The notes under the pieces were generated by a model, which did no database searches, was not told the origin of the DNA, and saw nothing but the letters and a program-made list of their open reading frames with translations. Source: Mycobacterium sp. 1465703.0 (GTDB taxonomy: Bacteria; Actinomycetota; Actinomycetes; Mycobacteriales; Mycobacteriaceae). From it: a stretch of 32,390 nt of DNA. Location of the stretch: contig NZ_LZKU01000015.1 of the NCBI RefSeq assembly GCF_001672975.1, positions 1 to 32,390 on the forward strand, written 5' to 3'. This document shows, piece by piece, positions 1 through 10,440 of the stretch (its first letter is position 1; every line of letters starts with the position of its first letter). The translations under genes were made by a program, and so were the position numbers.

Positions 1-1
1 C

Positions 2-79
2 GGCAACTACGAGTACGCCATCAACAACTCGTTCGGGTTCGGCGGACACAACGTCGCCATCGCCTTCGGGCGGTACTGA
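2..79 (+). CDS. beta-ketoacyl-ACP synthase (KasA/KasB-like), C-terminal end only
   Basis: Only the last 25 residues are inside the window. They contain NNSFGFGGHNVAIAF, the conserved C-terminal segment of condensing enzymes of the FabF/KasA/KasB type; the GFGGHN part carries one of the active-site histidines/loops of that family. It ends with TGA at 77-79. KasA and KasB elongate the meromycolate chain in mycobacteria, but too little is visible to say which synthase this is. The following gene begins within about 70 bases on the same strand, so the two may be cotranscribed. Confidence 0.8.
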   Translation, partial: GNYEYAINNSFGFGGHNVAIAFGRY

Positions 80-149
80 CGGCGGGGTGACTGCCGGGCG
101 GGATCCTCGCCCTCGTTTGGTGCGTGACGCACCGGGTAAAGCAGCGATC

Positions 150-1319
150 ATGGCCTTCGCCGATTACCAAAACGAGTTGTACGACCAGTCGCTACACGGG
201 AATCAGCCGCAGTACCCGATCAGGTTCGAGGACCTGGAGAAAAAGGCGGCGGCGGCGATGACGCCCAAAGTGCTGGGCTATGTGGCCGGCGGCGCGGGTA
301 ACGAGCACACCCAGCGCGCCAACTGCGCGGCCTTCAGGCGGTGGGGCCTGTACCCGCGCATGGGGATCGCCCCCGAGCAGCGCGATATGTCAGTGGAGTT
401 GTTCGGCATACGGTTCCCGTCTCCGATATTCATGGCACCCATCGGCGTCATCGGGGTGTGCGACCCGAACGGCCACGGGGACATACTCTGTGCAAGGGCC
501 TCGGTCCGCACGGGTGTGCCGTTCTTCGTGGGAACCCTGTCGGCCGACCCGATGGAAGACCTCGCCGCCGAACTGGGCGACACCCCGGCGTTTTTCCAGC
601 TGTACACGCCGCCGGACCGCAAGATGGCCGCCAGCCTGGTGCACCGGGCCGAGGCGGCCGGCTTCAAGGGCATCGCCGTCACCCTCGACACCTGGGTCAC
701 CGGCTGGCGTCCCCGCGACCTGAGCGGCGGGAACTATCCGCAGGTGCCCAGCGGCTGCCTGGCCAACTACACCAGCGATCCCGTTTTCCGCGCCCAGCTG
801 AGCTCCGGCGAAGACGCCACCGAGGCGGCGGTGCGCAAGCTACCGATCTTCGGCGGACCGTTCCGGTGGACGGACATTCAGTGGCTGCGATCCGAGACCA
901 GCCTGCCGCTGATGGTCAAGGGCATCTGCCATCCCGACGACGTCCGGCGCGCCAAAGACATTGGGGTGGATGCTATTTACTGCTCCAACCACGGCGGTCG
1001 GCAAGCCAATGGCGGGTTGCCCTGCCTGGATTGCCTGCCCGGGGTGATCGAGGCCGCCGATGGGATGCCGGTGTTGTTCGACTCGGGTGTGCGCGGTGGG
1101 GCCGACATCATCAAAGCGCTCGCGATGGGCGCGACCGCGGTGGGGATCGGCCGCCCCTACGCTTACGGACTGGCCCTCGGCGGTGTGGACGGCATCGTGC
1201 ACGTGTTGCGATCGTTGCTGGCCGAGGCGGACCTGATCATGGCCGTCGACGGATACCCCTCACTCGAGGACCTGACTCCCGACGCATTGCGGCGCGTCGA
1301 ATACGCCGGAGCGCAATGA
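150..1319 (+). CDS. FMN-dependent lactate 2-monooxygenase-like alpha-hydroxy acid oxidase
   Basis: A 389-residue single-domain TIM-barrel flavoprotein of the alpha-hydroxy acid oxidase family. Visible features are YVAGGAGNEHTQRAN (45-58), a phosphate/FMN-binding lysine in LMVKGI (Lys257), the catalytic SNHGGRQ block (His281, Arg284), and the FMN-binding DSGVRGG and IGRPYAYG segments. The overall pattern, including TLDTWVTGWRPRDL and LLAEADLIMAVDGY, closely resembles M. smegmatis lactate monooxygenase as I recall it, which oxidises L-lactate to acetate, CO2 and water. A different 2-hydroxy acid substrate is possible. I chose ATG 150 because the family starts with this MxxxDYxxE segment; an in-frame GTG at 87 would add 21 unconserved residues. 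No strong ribosome binding site is visible. It is not in the M. tuberculosis order at this place. Confidence 0.85.
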   Translation: MAFADYQNELYDQSLHGNQPQYPIRFEDLEKKAAAAMTPKVLGYVAGGAGNEHTQRANCAAFRRWGLYPRMGIAPEQRDMSVELFGIRFPSPIFMAPIGVIGVCDPNGHGDILCARASVRTGVPFFVGTLSADPMEDLAAELGDTPAFFQLYTPPDRKMAASLVHRAEAAGFKGIAVTLDTWVTGWRPRDLSGGNYPQVPSGCLANYTSDPVFRAQLSSGEDATEAAVRKLPIFGGPFRWTDIQWLRSETSLPLMVKGICHPDDVRRAKDIGVDAIYCSNHGGRQANGGLPCLDCLPGVIEAADGMPVLFDSGVRGGADIIKALAMGATAVGIGRPYAYGLALGGVDGIVHVLRSLLAEADLIMAVDGYPSLEDLTPDALRRVEYAGAQ

Positions 1320-1329
1320 CTTTGGTGGG

Positions 1330-2910
1330 TCATTCGTAGCTTCCCTCCACATACCAGCGCCGCTGGCGATAACACAACAGCAGCGCACGCTCGCTCTCCA
1401 GCAAGACCTGGGCACGGGCGGTGCGGCCCTTGCTCAATTCGGAATCCCACCATCGCTCGTCGATCGGCCACGGCCCGGCCCACCAGCACAACCGCTCCTC
1501 TCGGCCATGGGCGATCAGGCGCGCCGGGTCGGCGGAGAACAGCCCCCGCAGCGTCACCCGTATCGGGTTTCCTTGAGCGTCAAGCAGTTCCACCGGATCG
1601 TCAAGCAACACCGCCGGCGACGGCTCGGGCATCCGGCCGGGCCACGGCAGCTCGGGATCGGCCCGCGGCACCGGCTCGTCGCCGAGTGGGATCAACGTGA
1701 TGCGCTCGGCCGGTCCGCGGCCGCCGGACAGCACCGGCACCCGCACCGCCTCCGGGCCGAGCAGGCCCTGCACCCGCACCAGCGCCCGGCGGGCCCGCAG
1801 CCTGTCCTCCTCGCCCAGGCCACCCCAGAGCGGCAACTGCAGCGCCTCGGCGGAGACCACCTCCACCGCGTTGAGCCGCAACCGCGTCACCGCGGCGGTG
1901 GGACGGGGATTGTGTGCGGTGCGGCTGCTCAACCAACCGTCGAGCTGCCAGCGCACCCGGTCGGCGGTGGCGTCCTCGGTCAACGGCTCGGCGCACCGCC
2001 ACACTCGCTGCAGTTCTTCGCCGTTGGCGGTGACGGCGTGGATGGCCAGGCGGGTACATCCCACCCCGGCTGCCATCAGCGTCTGGTGCAGCGTGCCGGC
2101 CAGCGAGCGCCCGGCGAACGCGGCGGCATCGACCCGGTCGATCGGCGGGTCGCAGTCCAGCACCGCCTCGAGTTCGGCCGGCGGTTCCCGCCCGGAGGGC
2201 GGCCGTTCGGGTTCACCGCGCGCCAACCGGTGCGCGGTCACCCCGTCGGCGCCGAACCTGGAAGCCACGTCGCTGCGCGACAGCGCGGCGAACTGTCCGA
2301 TGGTGCGAATCCCCATCCGCCACAACAGGTCTGTCAGTTCTTCTCGGCCGGCACCGGACAGGCTCGGCTCGGTGGCGAGTTGGCGGATGGACAACACCGC
2401 CAAAAACCTCGCGTCGCCTCCCGGCTCGACGACACGGCCCGCCCGGGCCGCGAAGACCGCGGTGGACAACTGGTCGGCGATTCCGGCCTGACATTCGGCG
2501 CCGGCGGCGGCGACCGCGTCGATCAACCGTTCGGCGGCGGTGGCCTCGGACCCGAAATAGCGGGCCGCCCCACGCACCGGCAACACCAGGAGTCCGGGCC
2601 GCAACACCTCGGCCCGGGGCACCAGGTCGTCCACCGCCGCGATCACCGCTTCGAAGAAGCGGGCGTCGCGGTCCGCGTCGGCGGCGGTGACGTGCAATTG
2701 CGGACACCGCGCCGCCGCCTCCCGGCGTCGCAGGCCCCGCCGCACTCCCGCCGCCCGGGCGGCCGACGAGCAGGCGATCACCCGGTTGGCCAATGTGACC
2801 GCGATCGGGGCGGTCGCGGTCAGCCCCGCGGCCGTGGCCGCCGCGACCGCGGGCCAATCCATGCACCAGATCGCCAAAACCCTTGAACCAGAAGGGGGTA
2901 CCTCGGGCAT
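1330..2910 (-). CDS. imuB: ImuB, catalytically non-canonical Y-family polymerase homologue
   Basis: A 526-residue protein of the ImuB family (Rv3394c is about 527 residues). The N-terminus has the Y-family palm start (VLAIWCMDWPAVAAA) and the middle has a helix-hairpin-like part (LTDLLWRMGIRTIGQFAALSRSDVASRFG). Residues 358-363 read QLPLWG, the beta-clamp-binding motif of mycobacterial ImuB. In the known system ImuB is not itself an active polymerase but bridges ImuA', DnaE2 and the sliding clamp during SOS mutagenesis. The start is set by a TAATG junction: the TAA of imuA' and this ATG share one base at 2910, so translation is probably coupled. Regulation should come from the LexA box upstream of imuA'. 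DnaE2 is not in the window. Confidence 0.92.
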   Translation of the reverse strand: MPEVPPSGSRVLAIWCMDWPAVAAATAAGLTATAPIAVTLANRVIACSSAARAAGVRRGLRRREAAARCPQLHVTAADADRDARFFEAVIAAVDDLVPRAEVLRPGLLVLPVRGAARYFGSEATAAERLIDAVAAAGAECQAGIADQLSTAVFAARAGRVVEPGGDARFLAVLSIRQLATEPSLSGAGREELTDLLWRMGIRTIGQFAALSRSDVASRFGADGVTAHRLARGEPERPPSGREPPAELEAVLDCDPPIDRVDAAAFAGRSLAGTLHQTLMAAGVGCTRLAIHAVTANGEELQRVWRCAEPLTEDATADRVRWQLDGWLSSRTAHNPRPTAAVTRLRLNAVEVVSAEALQLPLWGGLGEEDRLRARRALVRVQGLLGPEAVRVPVLSGGRGPAERITLIPLGDEPVPRADPELPWPGRMPEPSPAVLLDDPVELLDAQGNPIRVTLRGLFSADPARLIAHGREERLCWWAGPWPIDERWWDSELSKGRTARAQVLLESERALLLCYRQRRWYVEGSYE

Positions 2911-3596
2911 TACCCGGCTCGCGGTTGGGCCGTCACCCGTCGTCCCGCACACATCCCGCTGACCTGCAGCCGGACCCCGCTGATCCGGCCGAATCCAGGG
3001 ACGGGCGCCTCCCGACAACCCTGAGTGATCTCATAACCGCAGACCCGGGCGGCGAGGCGCGTCGGCGCCCCTTGCCAGTCGCCGCCGGTGACCAACAGCG
3101 TGCAGCCCTTGTTCCGGGCGCGGGCCACCACCGCCCGCGCCCGGGTTGGCGGCACCCGGCATCCGCCCAGCCCCAGCACCACCAGATCCATGCCGTCGAC
3201 GAGCACCGCGGCCACCTCCACCGGATCGGTTCCGGGATCCGGTATCACCGCGAGCCGGCTCAGATCGGCGCCCATCTCCGCGGCGGCCAGCAGCCCGATA
3301 TCCGGCTGGCCGACGATTGCGGCGTTGCCACCGGCCGCCGTGACCGCGGCCACCATGCTCAGCAGTAGCGACCGGGCGCCCGAAAGCACCGCGACCGATC
3401 CCCGGGGCAGTGGCGCGGGCAGCAGCTCGGCCAGCCAGGGCGGCAGCGCCAGGTGGGCTTCCGAGTCCGGCAGCAGGTCCTCGGGGACGGCCCGCGCACC
3501 CTTCTTCCCGGAGATGCTCGCCATCCGCCGGCGAAGCGATTCCAGCTGCTCAGCACGGTTTTCTAGGTGACGACTGGAGGCAAAAGCCGCGGTCAT
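2910..3596 (-). CDS. imuA': ImuA', SOS mutasome accessory protein
   Basis: A 228-residue protein matching the Rv3395c/ImuA' family, a RecA-like fold protein that acts with ImuB and DnaE2 in error-prone translesion synthesis. Visible segments are the N-terminal [13 protein letters not shown] helix, [23 protein letters not shown] in the place of the RecA Walker A region but without a canonical GxxxxGK[ST], and the acidic beta-strand [11 protein letters not shown]. The ATG at 3596 has a near-perfect Shine-Dalgarno sequence, AGGAGG, about seven bases upstream. It is the first gene of an imuA'-imuB operon, and a LexA box lies 47 bases before the start codon. Confidence 0.92.
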   Translation of the reverse strand: MTAAFASSRHLENRAEQLESLRRRMASISGKKGARAVPEDLLPDSEAHLALPPWLAELLPAPLPRGSVAVLSGARSLLLSMVAAVTAAGGNAAIVGQPDIGLLAAAEMGADLSRLAVIPDPGTDPVEVAAVLVDGMDLVVLGLGGCRVPPTRARAVVARARNKGCTLLVTGGDWQGAPTRLAARVCGYEITQGCREAPVPGFGRISGVRLQVSGMCAGRRVTAQPRAG

Positions 3597-3642
3597 GACA
3601 GCCTCCTATCACCTGCTTTCCGGGAGCCTCCGGGACTCGATT

Positions 3643-3658
3643 TCGAATGTATGTTCGA
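3643..3658 (-). promoter_or_regulatory. LexA (SOS) box of imuA'-imuB
   Basis: The sequence TCGAATGTATGTTCGA is a 16-bp match to the mycobacterial LexA box TCGAAC-N4-GTTCGA, with one mismatch in the left half. It lies 47-62 bases upstream of the imuA' start codon, where LexA would block the promoter. ImuA'/ImuB are known members of the mycobacterial SOS regulon, which agrees. Confidence 0.9.
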
Positions 3659-3788
3659 TACATTCCGAAGTAAACACCCGCCCTCTGACAACCGTCAAGC
3701 GACGTGAGGGACAGCGTTATGCGATCGATACTGGTGTGGCAGATGAGTGCCATGTGGTCGCATTTTCGCGGAAACTAGGTCGGGCCGG

Positions 3789-5390
<1,602 letters not shown>

Positions 5391-5397
5391 GGACGCG

Positions 5398-5403
5398 AGT
5401 CTA
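5398..5403 (-). promoter_or_regulatory. candidate -10 element for a leaderless guaA transcript
   Basis: On the minus strand TAGACT fits the actinobacterial TANNNT -10 consensus and is followed by seven bases and then the GTG start of guaA. That spacing would put the transcription start at the start codon. No clear -35 element is visible. This is inference from spacing only. Confidence 0.45.
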
Positions 5404-5435
5404 GTGGCTGGTCGCGTCGCCTCCGCCCCGTAGTG

Positions 5436-6080
5436 CTACAGCGAGAACGCGGTCCGCAGCGCGCGGACGGCATCGGCGTCGCCGTTGAACTCGATTCGGC
5501 GCAGGGCGGCGTCCCGCTCGGCTTCGTCGCCCCCCAGGCGGGCGGTGACCAGATCCGCCGCGGTGGCGGTGAAAGTCACCGCGGGCTCGCCACGGGCGGG
5601 GGCGAGGTGGCCTTGCGTGACGGCGAATTCGAAACGGCGACCGTCGATCTCGACACGGTAGGTCGCCTCCACACCGGCAGCCCTCCCCGGATCGAAGCCC
5701 AACAGGATTCCGGCCAGGAACCCGTTGAGCGGCGACACCGGCCCGTCGCCGATCGGGTCCAAATGGTCCACCCCGAACCACGCGAGGCTCCGCAGGATCG
5801 GCAGTACCCGCTGCCAGCCCAGGTCACTGAGGGTGTAGACGGTACGGCCGATCGGGGCCGGCAGGTCGGCGCGCTCGATGAGCCCGGCTTCCTGCAGCTC
5901 CTTGAGTCTCTCGGCGAGCAGATTGGTTGCGATGCCGGGCAGCTCGGCACGCAGGTCACCGTACCGGCGCACGCCCCCGACCAGCTCCCGCAGGATCAGT
6001 AGGGTCCACCGCTCGCCGAGCACATCAAGCCCGCGCGCGATCGGACAGTTCTGGTTGTAGTTCCTGCGGGGTGCCACCAT
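5436..6080 (-). CDS. HxlR-family winged-helix regulator with C-terminal SCP2-like domain
   Basis: A 214-residue regulator. Residues 8-90 form the HxlR winged helix: NQNCPIARGLDVLGERWTLL, then the YGDLRAELPGIATNLLAERLKELQ recognition region and a wing ending in YTLSDLG. Cys12 sits at the conserved N-terminal position that senses thiol-reactive or oxidising compounds in several HxlR proteins (YodB/HypR type), so a redox or electrophile signal is possible. The rest (about 110-214) resembles a sterol-carrier/SCP2-type domain found in long actinobacterial HxlR proteins and could bind a hydrophobic ligand. The ATG has an AAGGTG ribosome binding site. It is divergent from the exporter operon at 6158, and a symmetrical element lies between them, so it is probably the local regulator. 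Confidence 0.88.
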   Translation of the reverse strand: MVAPRRNYNQNCPIARGLDVLGERWTLLILRELVGGVRRYGDLRAELPGIATNLLAERLKELQEAGLIERADLPAPIGRTVYTLSDLGWQRVLPILRSLAWFGVDHLDPIGDGPVSPLNGFLAGILLGFDPGRAAGVEATYRVEIDGRRFEFAVTQGHLAPARGEPAVTFTATAADLVTARLGGDEAERDAALRRIEFNGDADAVRALRTAFSL

Positions 6081-6098
6081 GCCACCTTACCTGAGGGC

Positions 6099-6136
6099 AG
6101 ACATGTTTTTCAAACTACTACTTGATTTGTTTGTCT
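6099..6136. promoter_or_regulatory. candidate HxlR operator between divergent genes
   Basis: Two nested inverted repeats share one centre (6117.5): AGACA at 6099-6103 with TGTCT at 6132-6136, and TCAA at 6110-6113 with TTGA at 6122-6125. The arrangement is AGACA-N6-TCAA-N8-TTGA-N6-TGTCT. It fills most of the 77-bp, AT-rich gap between the HxlR gene and the exporter, so a dimer or dimer pair bound here could control both directions. Binding itself is inferred. Confidence 0.5.
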
Positions 6137-6157
6137 TCTAGATTTACTGTCTTGTCC

Positions 6158-7687
6158 ATGCGTACCGACCCAACGTTCCGGAATCACCCCATTGCCGCGC
6201 TTGCCGTCATCTGCCTCGGCGTGTTCGTCATCAGCGTCGACGCGACCATCGTCAACGTCGCGCTGCCCACCCTGTCCCGGGAACTCGGTGCCGACACCGC
6301 ACAACTGCAATGGATCGTCGACGCCTACACCCTGGTCATGTCCGGACTGCTGCTCTCCGCGGGCAGCCTGTCCGACCGCTACGGCCGCCGCGGCTGGCTG
6401 AACTCCGGGCTCGCACTGTTCGCTGTGACTTCTGGCATTGCGGCACAAATGAATTCGGCCGACGCGTTGATCGCGGCGCGCGCGGCCATGGGGGTGGGCG
6501 CCGCGGTGATCTTCCCGACCACGCTGGGACTGATCACCAACATCTTCACCGACCCGGTAACGCGGGCCAAGGCGATCGGACTGTGGGCGGCCATGGTCGG
6601 CGTCGGGGTGGCCGTCGGGCCGATCAGCGGCGGATGGCTACTCGAGCACTTCTGGTGGGGTTCGGTTTTCATGGTGAACATTCCGATCGCGGCGCTTGCC
6701 ATCATCGGCGGGACCCTGTTCGTGCCCACCTCGCGCGACCCGGCCGCCCCGCGTGTCGACGTCGGCGGCCTGATCCTGTCCACAACCGGGATCACCGCGC
6801 TCGTCTACACGGTGATCGAGGCCCCCACCTGGGGGTGGACCGACGACCGGACCGCGGCCGGCTTTATCACGGCCGCAACCATTCTCGTGGTGTTCGCCTG
6901 GTGGGAGCGACGCAGCAGCCATCCGATGCTTGACGTCTCGGTGTTCTTCAACCGCCGATTCTCCGGCGGGAGTCTGGCGGTGACCGCCGGTTTTCTGACC
7001 CTGTTCGGTTTCATCTTCGTCATCACCCAGTACTTCCAATTCATCAAGGACTACACGGCGTTTCAGGCCGGAGTGCGCTTGCTACCGGTCGCCGCATCGA
7101 TCGCGCTGGCCTCCATCCTGGGACCCCGACTGGTCGAACGCCGCGGTACCACCGCCGTCGTCGTCGCCGGCCTTGCGGTCTTCGCGGCCGGCCTGGCCTG
7201 GGCATCAACCGCAGATGCCGCGACGCCGTACAACCAGATCGCCACGCAGATGCTGCTGCTGGGCGGCGGCCTGGGCCTGACCGTTTCGCCGGCCACCGAG
7301 GCGATCATGGGATCGCTGCCCGTCGACAAGGCCGGGGTCGGCTCGGCCGTCAACGACACCACGCGTGAACTCGGGGGCACGCTCGGAGTGGCCATCGCCG
7401 GCAGCATCTTTGCCTCGGTGTACTCGGGGCACCTTGGAACATCCGCGCTGGCGGGTTTGCCCGCCGACCCGATGCGCCACTCAATGGCTCTGGCGCACAC
7501 AGTGATTCAGCATCTGCCCGCGCAGCAGGCCGGGCATGTTCGCGCCGCCGTTGATCGCGCGTTCCTGGACGGGCTGCAGGTCAGCTCGCTGGTGTGCGCG
7601 GGCATCGCGCTGGGTGCGGCGATCGTCGTCGGCTGGCTGCTCCCGGCCAGGGAACCGGCGCGTCAAAAGGAAAGGGAACTCCGATGA
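6158..7687 (+). CDS. DHA2-family (EmrB/QacA-like) MFS drug exporter
   Basis: A 509-residue integral membrane transporter of the 14-segment drug:proton antiporter type. The first helix is followed by the family signature SVDATIVNVALPTLSREL, the loop 2-3 motif GSLSDRYGRRG is intact, and the helix 5 motif C-like stretch GVGVAVGPISGGWLLEHFWWG is present. Such pumps export hydrophobic or cationic drugs using the proton gradient. I chose ATG 6158, just before the conserved start; no good ribosome binding site precedes it. The gene is first in an operon: its TGA overlaps the next ATG (ATGA). The divergent HxlR gene is the probable regulator. The substrate cannot be told from sequence. Confidence 0.92.
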   Translation: MRTDPTFRNHPIAALAVICLGVFVISVDATIVNVALPTLSRELGADTAQLQWIVDAYTLVMSGLLLSAGSLSDRYGRRGWLNSGLALFAVTSGIAAQMNSADALIAARAAMGVGAAVIFPTTLGLITNIFTDPVTRAKAIGLWAAMVGVGVAVGPISGGWLLEHFWWGSVFMVNIPIAALAIIGGTLFVPTSRDPAAPRVDVGGLILSTTGITALVYTVIEAPTWGWTDDRTAAGFITAATILVVFAWWERRSSHPMLDVSVFFNRRFSGGSLAVTAGFLTLFGFIFVITQYFQFIKDYTAFQAGVRLLPVAASIALASILGPRLVERRGTTAVVVAGLAVFAAGLAWASTADAATPYNQIATQMLLLGGGLGLTVSPATEAIMGSLPVDKAGVGSAVNDTTRELGGTLGVAIAGSIFASVYSGHLGTSALAGLPADPMRHSMALAHTVIQHLPAQQAGHVRAAVDRAFLDGLQVSSLVCAGIALGAAIVVGWLLPAREPARQKERELR

Positions 7688-8796
7688 ATAGTCGAGTATT
7701 GGTCACCGGCGCCACGGGCAAGGTCGGCGGTGCGGTAGCCGTCCAACTGCTGGAAAAAGGCGTCACCACTAGGGCCATGGTGCACCGCGAGGACGCGCGC
7801 AGCGCCCGGTTGCGTGAGTTGGGCGCCGAGGTCGTCGTCGCCGATATGTTTGACATCCAACAGGTCAGCGGCGCGATCGCCGGTGTCGGCCGGCTGTACT
7901 TCAATCCTCCTTACCATCCCCATGCGCTCGACAGTGCGGTTGCCTTCGCGGTGGCGGCACGGCGCGCAGGCGTGGAAGCGGTAGTGGCCCTTGGGCAATG
8001 GCTGGCCAGCCCGGAGCACCCGTCGCTGATGACGAGGCAGGCCTGGTTGACCGACAGGTTGTTCGAGCTGTTGCCCGATACGGCGCATGTGGCCGTCGAT
8101 CCGGGCTATTTCGCCGACAACTATCTGCAATTGGTCCCGCTGGCCGCCCAACTCGGAGTGTTGCCGACGCCGACCGGGGCGGGCCGAAATGCGCCGCCCT
8201 CCAACGAGGACATCGCGCGGGTCGCCGTCGGCGCGCTGCTTGACCCGCACCGTCACGACGGCCGCGCGTACCGCCCTACCGGGCCGACGCTGCTGTCCGG
8301 GGCCGACATCGCCGATGCAGTCGGTGAAGCGCTGAGCCGACGGGTGCGTCACATCGACGTTCCGCCGTCGATGTTCATGCGGGCTGTGCGGGTCAACGCG
8401 AAACGGCTGGGCGCCGACCTGTTCTTCCAGTCCAGCCTGCGGCACTACCTACCCGAGCATGCCCAGGGAACATGGGCGACCGGCGCCCCGACCACGCACG
8501 TCCGTGATGTGGCCGGCGTCGAGCCCGAAGATTTCCTCACCATTGCCCGCCGCTATGTCACCGGCCCGGAATCCCGGCGCACCGCAGGCAATTTCATTCG
8601 CCAAGTGACCAACTTCATGCTGACCGCAGTGACACCGATGCACCGGCTCGACAAGTTCGACCGGATCCAACAGCATCCCCAACCCGCACACCCCCGGTTC
8701 TCGGGCCAGTCCCCGGTATGGCGTGGCGAGCACGGCATTGCAGGACAGCAGGATTCCGTCGCCCTGATCACCGCCGGAGCGCAGGAGCGGAAATGA
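7684..8796 (+). CDS. NmrA-like NAD(P)-binding Rossmann protein
   Basis: A 370-residue protein with an N-terminal dinucleotide-binding motif VLVTGATGKVGGAVA (residues 5-19) typical of atypical short-chain dehydrogenases of the NmrA/epimerase type. The usual catalytic YxxxK is not obvious, as is common for NmrA-like proteins that act as redox sensors or quinone/isoflavone-type reductases. The last 100 residues or so, after the predicted Rossmann domain, are less typical and I do not recognise them. The start ATG overlaps the exporter's stop by four bases (ATGA) and its own stop overlaps the methyltransferase start the same way, so the three proteins are probably made together. Confidence 0.8.
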   Translation: MNSRVLVTGATGKVGGAVAVQLLEKGVTTRAMVHREDARSARLRELGAEVVVADMFDIQQVSGAIAGVGRLYFNPPYHPHALDSAVAFAVAARRAGVEAVVALGQWLASPEHPSLMTRQAWLTDRLFELLPDTAHVAVDPGYFADNYLQLVPLAAQLGVLPTPTGAGRNAPPSNEDIARVAVGALLDPHRHDGRAYRPTGPTLLSGADIADAVGEALSRRVRHIDVPPSMFMRAVRVNAKRLGADLFFQSSLRHYLPEHAQGTWATGAPTTHVRDVAGVEPEDFLTIARRYVTGPESRRTAGNFIRQVTNFMLTAVTPMHRLDKFDRIQQHPQPAHPRFSGQSPVWRGEHGIAGQQDSVALITAGAQERK

Positions 8797-9605
8797 GCGC
8801 GACAATCGAAAACCAGTACTCAACCGGACTTTCGCGGCGCAACATCGAGCGCGCCCTGATCGACGCCGGAAAGGATCTGGCCAATGTGACACCCGCCGAT
8901 CTGATGCTGCTCGAGGACTTTCACACCATGGGCCGCTTCGCCACCGCGCAACTGGTGGATTTGGCCGGGATCACGCCTGAGAGCCGAGTGCTCGACGCGG
9001 GCAGCGGAATCGGCGGCACCGCGCGCTACATCGCAGAGCACTGCGGCTGCGCGGTTACCGCCGTGGATCTCACCGCCGAGTACGGCGACACCCATCGGTG
9101 GCTCAATCATGTTGTCGGACTCAACGGTTCGATATCCGTTCAGCAGGGCGACGTCACCGCATTGCCCTTCGCCGGCGACTCCTTCGACGTCATTGTCAGC
9201 CAGCATGTTCAGATGAACGTGGCCGACAAGGCGCGCCTGTACAGCGAAGCCCGCCGGGTGCTGGCCGATGGCGGCCGGCTTGCCCTGTGGGACTTAACCA
9301 TCGGCGATGATCGCAAGCTCGGCTTTCCGCTGCCCTGGTCCGACACCCCCGCCACCAGCCATCTGGTGGCCCCCGACGAGTTGCGGGCGATCGTCGGCGC
9401 CGCCGGGTTCACGGTCGGGCACTGGAATGACCTGACCGAGCAGGCCGCCGCGCTCATGCAGGCGATGCTGGCCCAGCCGCCTCAGCCGCTCGGCCTGCAC
9501 GCCTTCGTCAGTGACTTTCACCGGAAGGCCGAAAACCTGACCCGGGCGCTATCGGATGGGAGGCTTCGAGCGATCCAGGGCGTCGCCACGGCAATCAACG
9601 GGTGA
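8793..9605 (+). CDS. class I SAM-dependent methyltransferase (UbiE/COQ5-like)
   Basis: A 270-residue methyltransferase. Motif I is [10 protein letters not shown] (66-75), followed by the acidic end of strand 2 ([11 protein letters not shown]), motif II-like [13 protein letters not shown], and [11 protein letters not shown], the usual order for small-molecule methyltransferases that act on quinones, sterols or secondary metabolites. The start ATG 8793 overlaps the previous stop (ATGA). As the last gene of the exporter/NmrA operon it may methylate the exported compound or a metabolite linked to it. M. tuberculosis has a different methyltransferase (Rv3399) at the corresponding place; whether they are orthologous cannot be judged here. 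Confidence 0.87.
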   Translation: MSATIENQYSTGLSRRNIERALIDAGKDLANVTPADLMLLEDFHTMGRFATAQLVDLAGITPESRVLDAGSGIGGTARYIAEHCGCAVTAVDLTAEYGDTHRWLNHVVGLNGSISVQQGDVTALPFAGDSFDVIVSQHVQMNVADKARLYSEARRVLADGGRLALWDLTIGDDRKLGFPLPWSDTPATSHLVAPDELRAIVGAAGFTVGHWNDLTEQAAALMQAMLAQPPQPLGLHAFVSDFHRKAENLTRALSDGRLRAIQGVATAING

Positions 9606-9690
9606 ACGCTTGGCGACAGACATAGCGGCGTGGTGGAGTGGGTATCGGTCTAATGAGCCTCCGAGACCAGAGAGAGAGAGCGAGGATCGC

Positions 9691-10440
9691 GTGAGCTCAG
9701 CGCTGGGTCTGCCAGAGAAAGTGCGTGCCTGCCTGTTCGATCTCGACGGGGTGCTCACCGACACCGCCAGTGTGCACACCAAGGCCTGGAAGGCCATGTT
9801 CGACGCCTATCTGTCGGATCGGGCCAAACGCACCGGCGAGGAATTCGTGCCCTTCGATGCGGCCGCCGACTACCGCAAATACGTGGACGGCAAGAAGCGC
9901 GAGGACGGGGTCCGCTCGTTTCTGGAAAGCCGCGGCATCCAGCTGCCCGACGGCGGCCCGGACGATCCCGACCAAGAAGAGACGATCTACGGCCTGGGCA
10001 ACCGCAAGAACGATATGTTCCAGAAGGTGTTGAAGGAAGACGGCGTCAAGGTGTTCGACGGATCGCGGCGCTACCTCGAGGCGGTGTCGGCCGAGGGGCT
10101 GGGGATCGCGGTGGTGTCCTCCAGCGCCAACACCGGTGACGTGCTGGAAATCACCGGCCTGGACCAATTCGTGCACAAGCGGGTGGACGGCGTCACCCTG
10201 CGCGAGGAACACATCGCCGGCAAGCCGGCACCCGACTCCTACCTGCGCGGAGCGCAGCTACTCGACGTCCCCGCCGACGCGGCAGCCGTGTTCGAAGACG
10301 CCTTGTCCGGGGTGGAGGCCGGGCGGGCCGGTAACTTCGGTTTCGTGGTTGGTGTCGACCGAGTGGGCCAGGCCGAGGACTTGCGCCGCAACGGCGCCGA
10401 CGTGGTGGTCACCGACCTCGCCGAGCTGCTGCAGTCATGA
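9691..10440 (+). CDS. HAD hydrolase, beta-phosphoglucomutase-like (Rv3400 type)
   Basis: A 249-residue HAD-superfamily protein. Motif I is DLDGVLTD with nucleophile Asp17 and acid/base Asp19, the cap domain contains the [16 protein letters not shown] stretch typical of beta-phosphoglucomutases, motif II is [10 protein letters not shown], and motif IV is [11 protein letters not shown]. Beta-phosphoglucomutase converts beta-glucose 1-phosphate to glucose 6-phosphate. The next gene encodes a GH65 phosphorylase-like protein that would supply this substrate, and the two overlap by ATGA. The start is GTG 9691 with GAGG five bases upstream; the leader carries a run of about six AG dinucleotides. A longer start is possible but unconserved. 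Confidence 0.88.
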   Translation: MSSALGLPEKVRACLFDLDGVLTDTASVHTKAWKAMFDAYLSDRAKRTGEEFVPFDAAADYRKYVDGKKREDGVRSFLESRGIQLPDGGPDDPDQEETIYGLGNRKNDMFQKVLKEDGVKVFDGSRRYLEAVSAEGLGIAVVSSSANTGDVLEITGLDQFVHKRVDGVTLREEHIAGKPAPDSYLRGAQLLDVPADAAAVFEDALSGVEAGRAGNFGFVVGVDRVGQAEDLRRNGADVVVTDLAELLQS

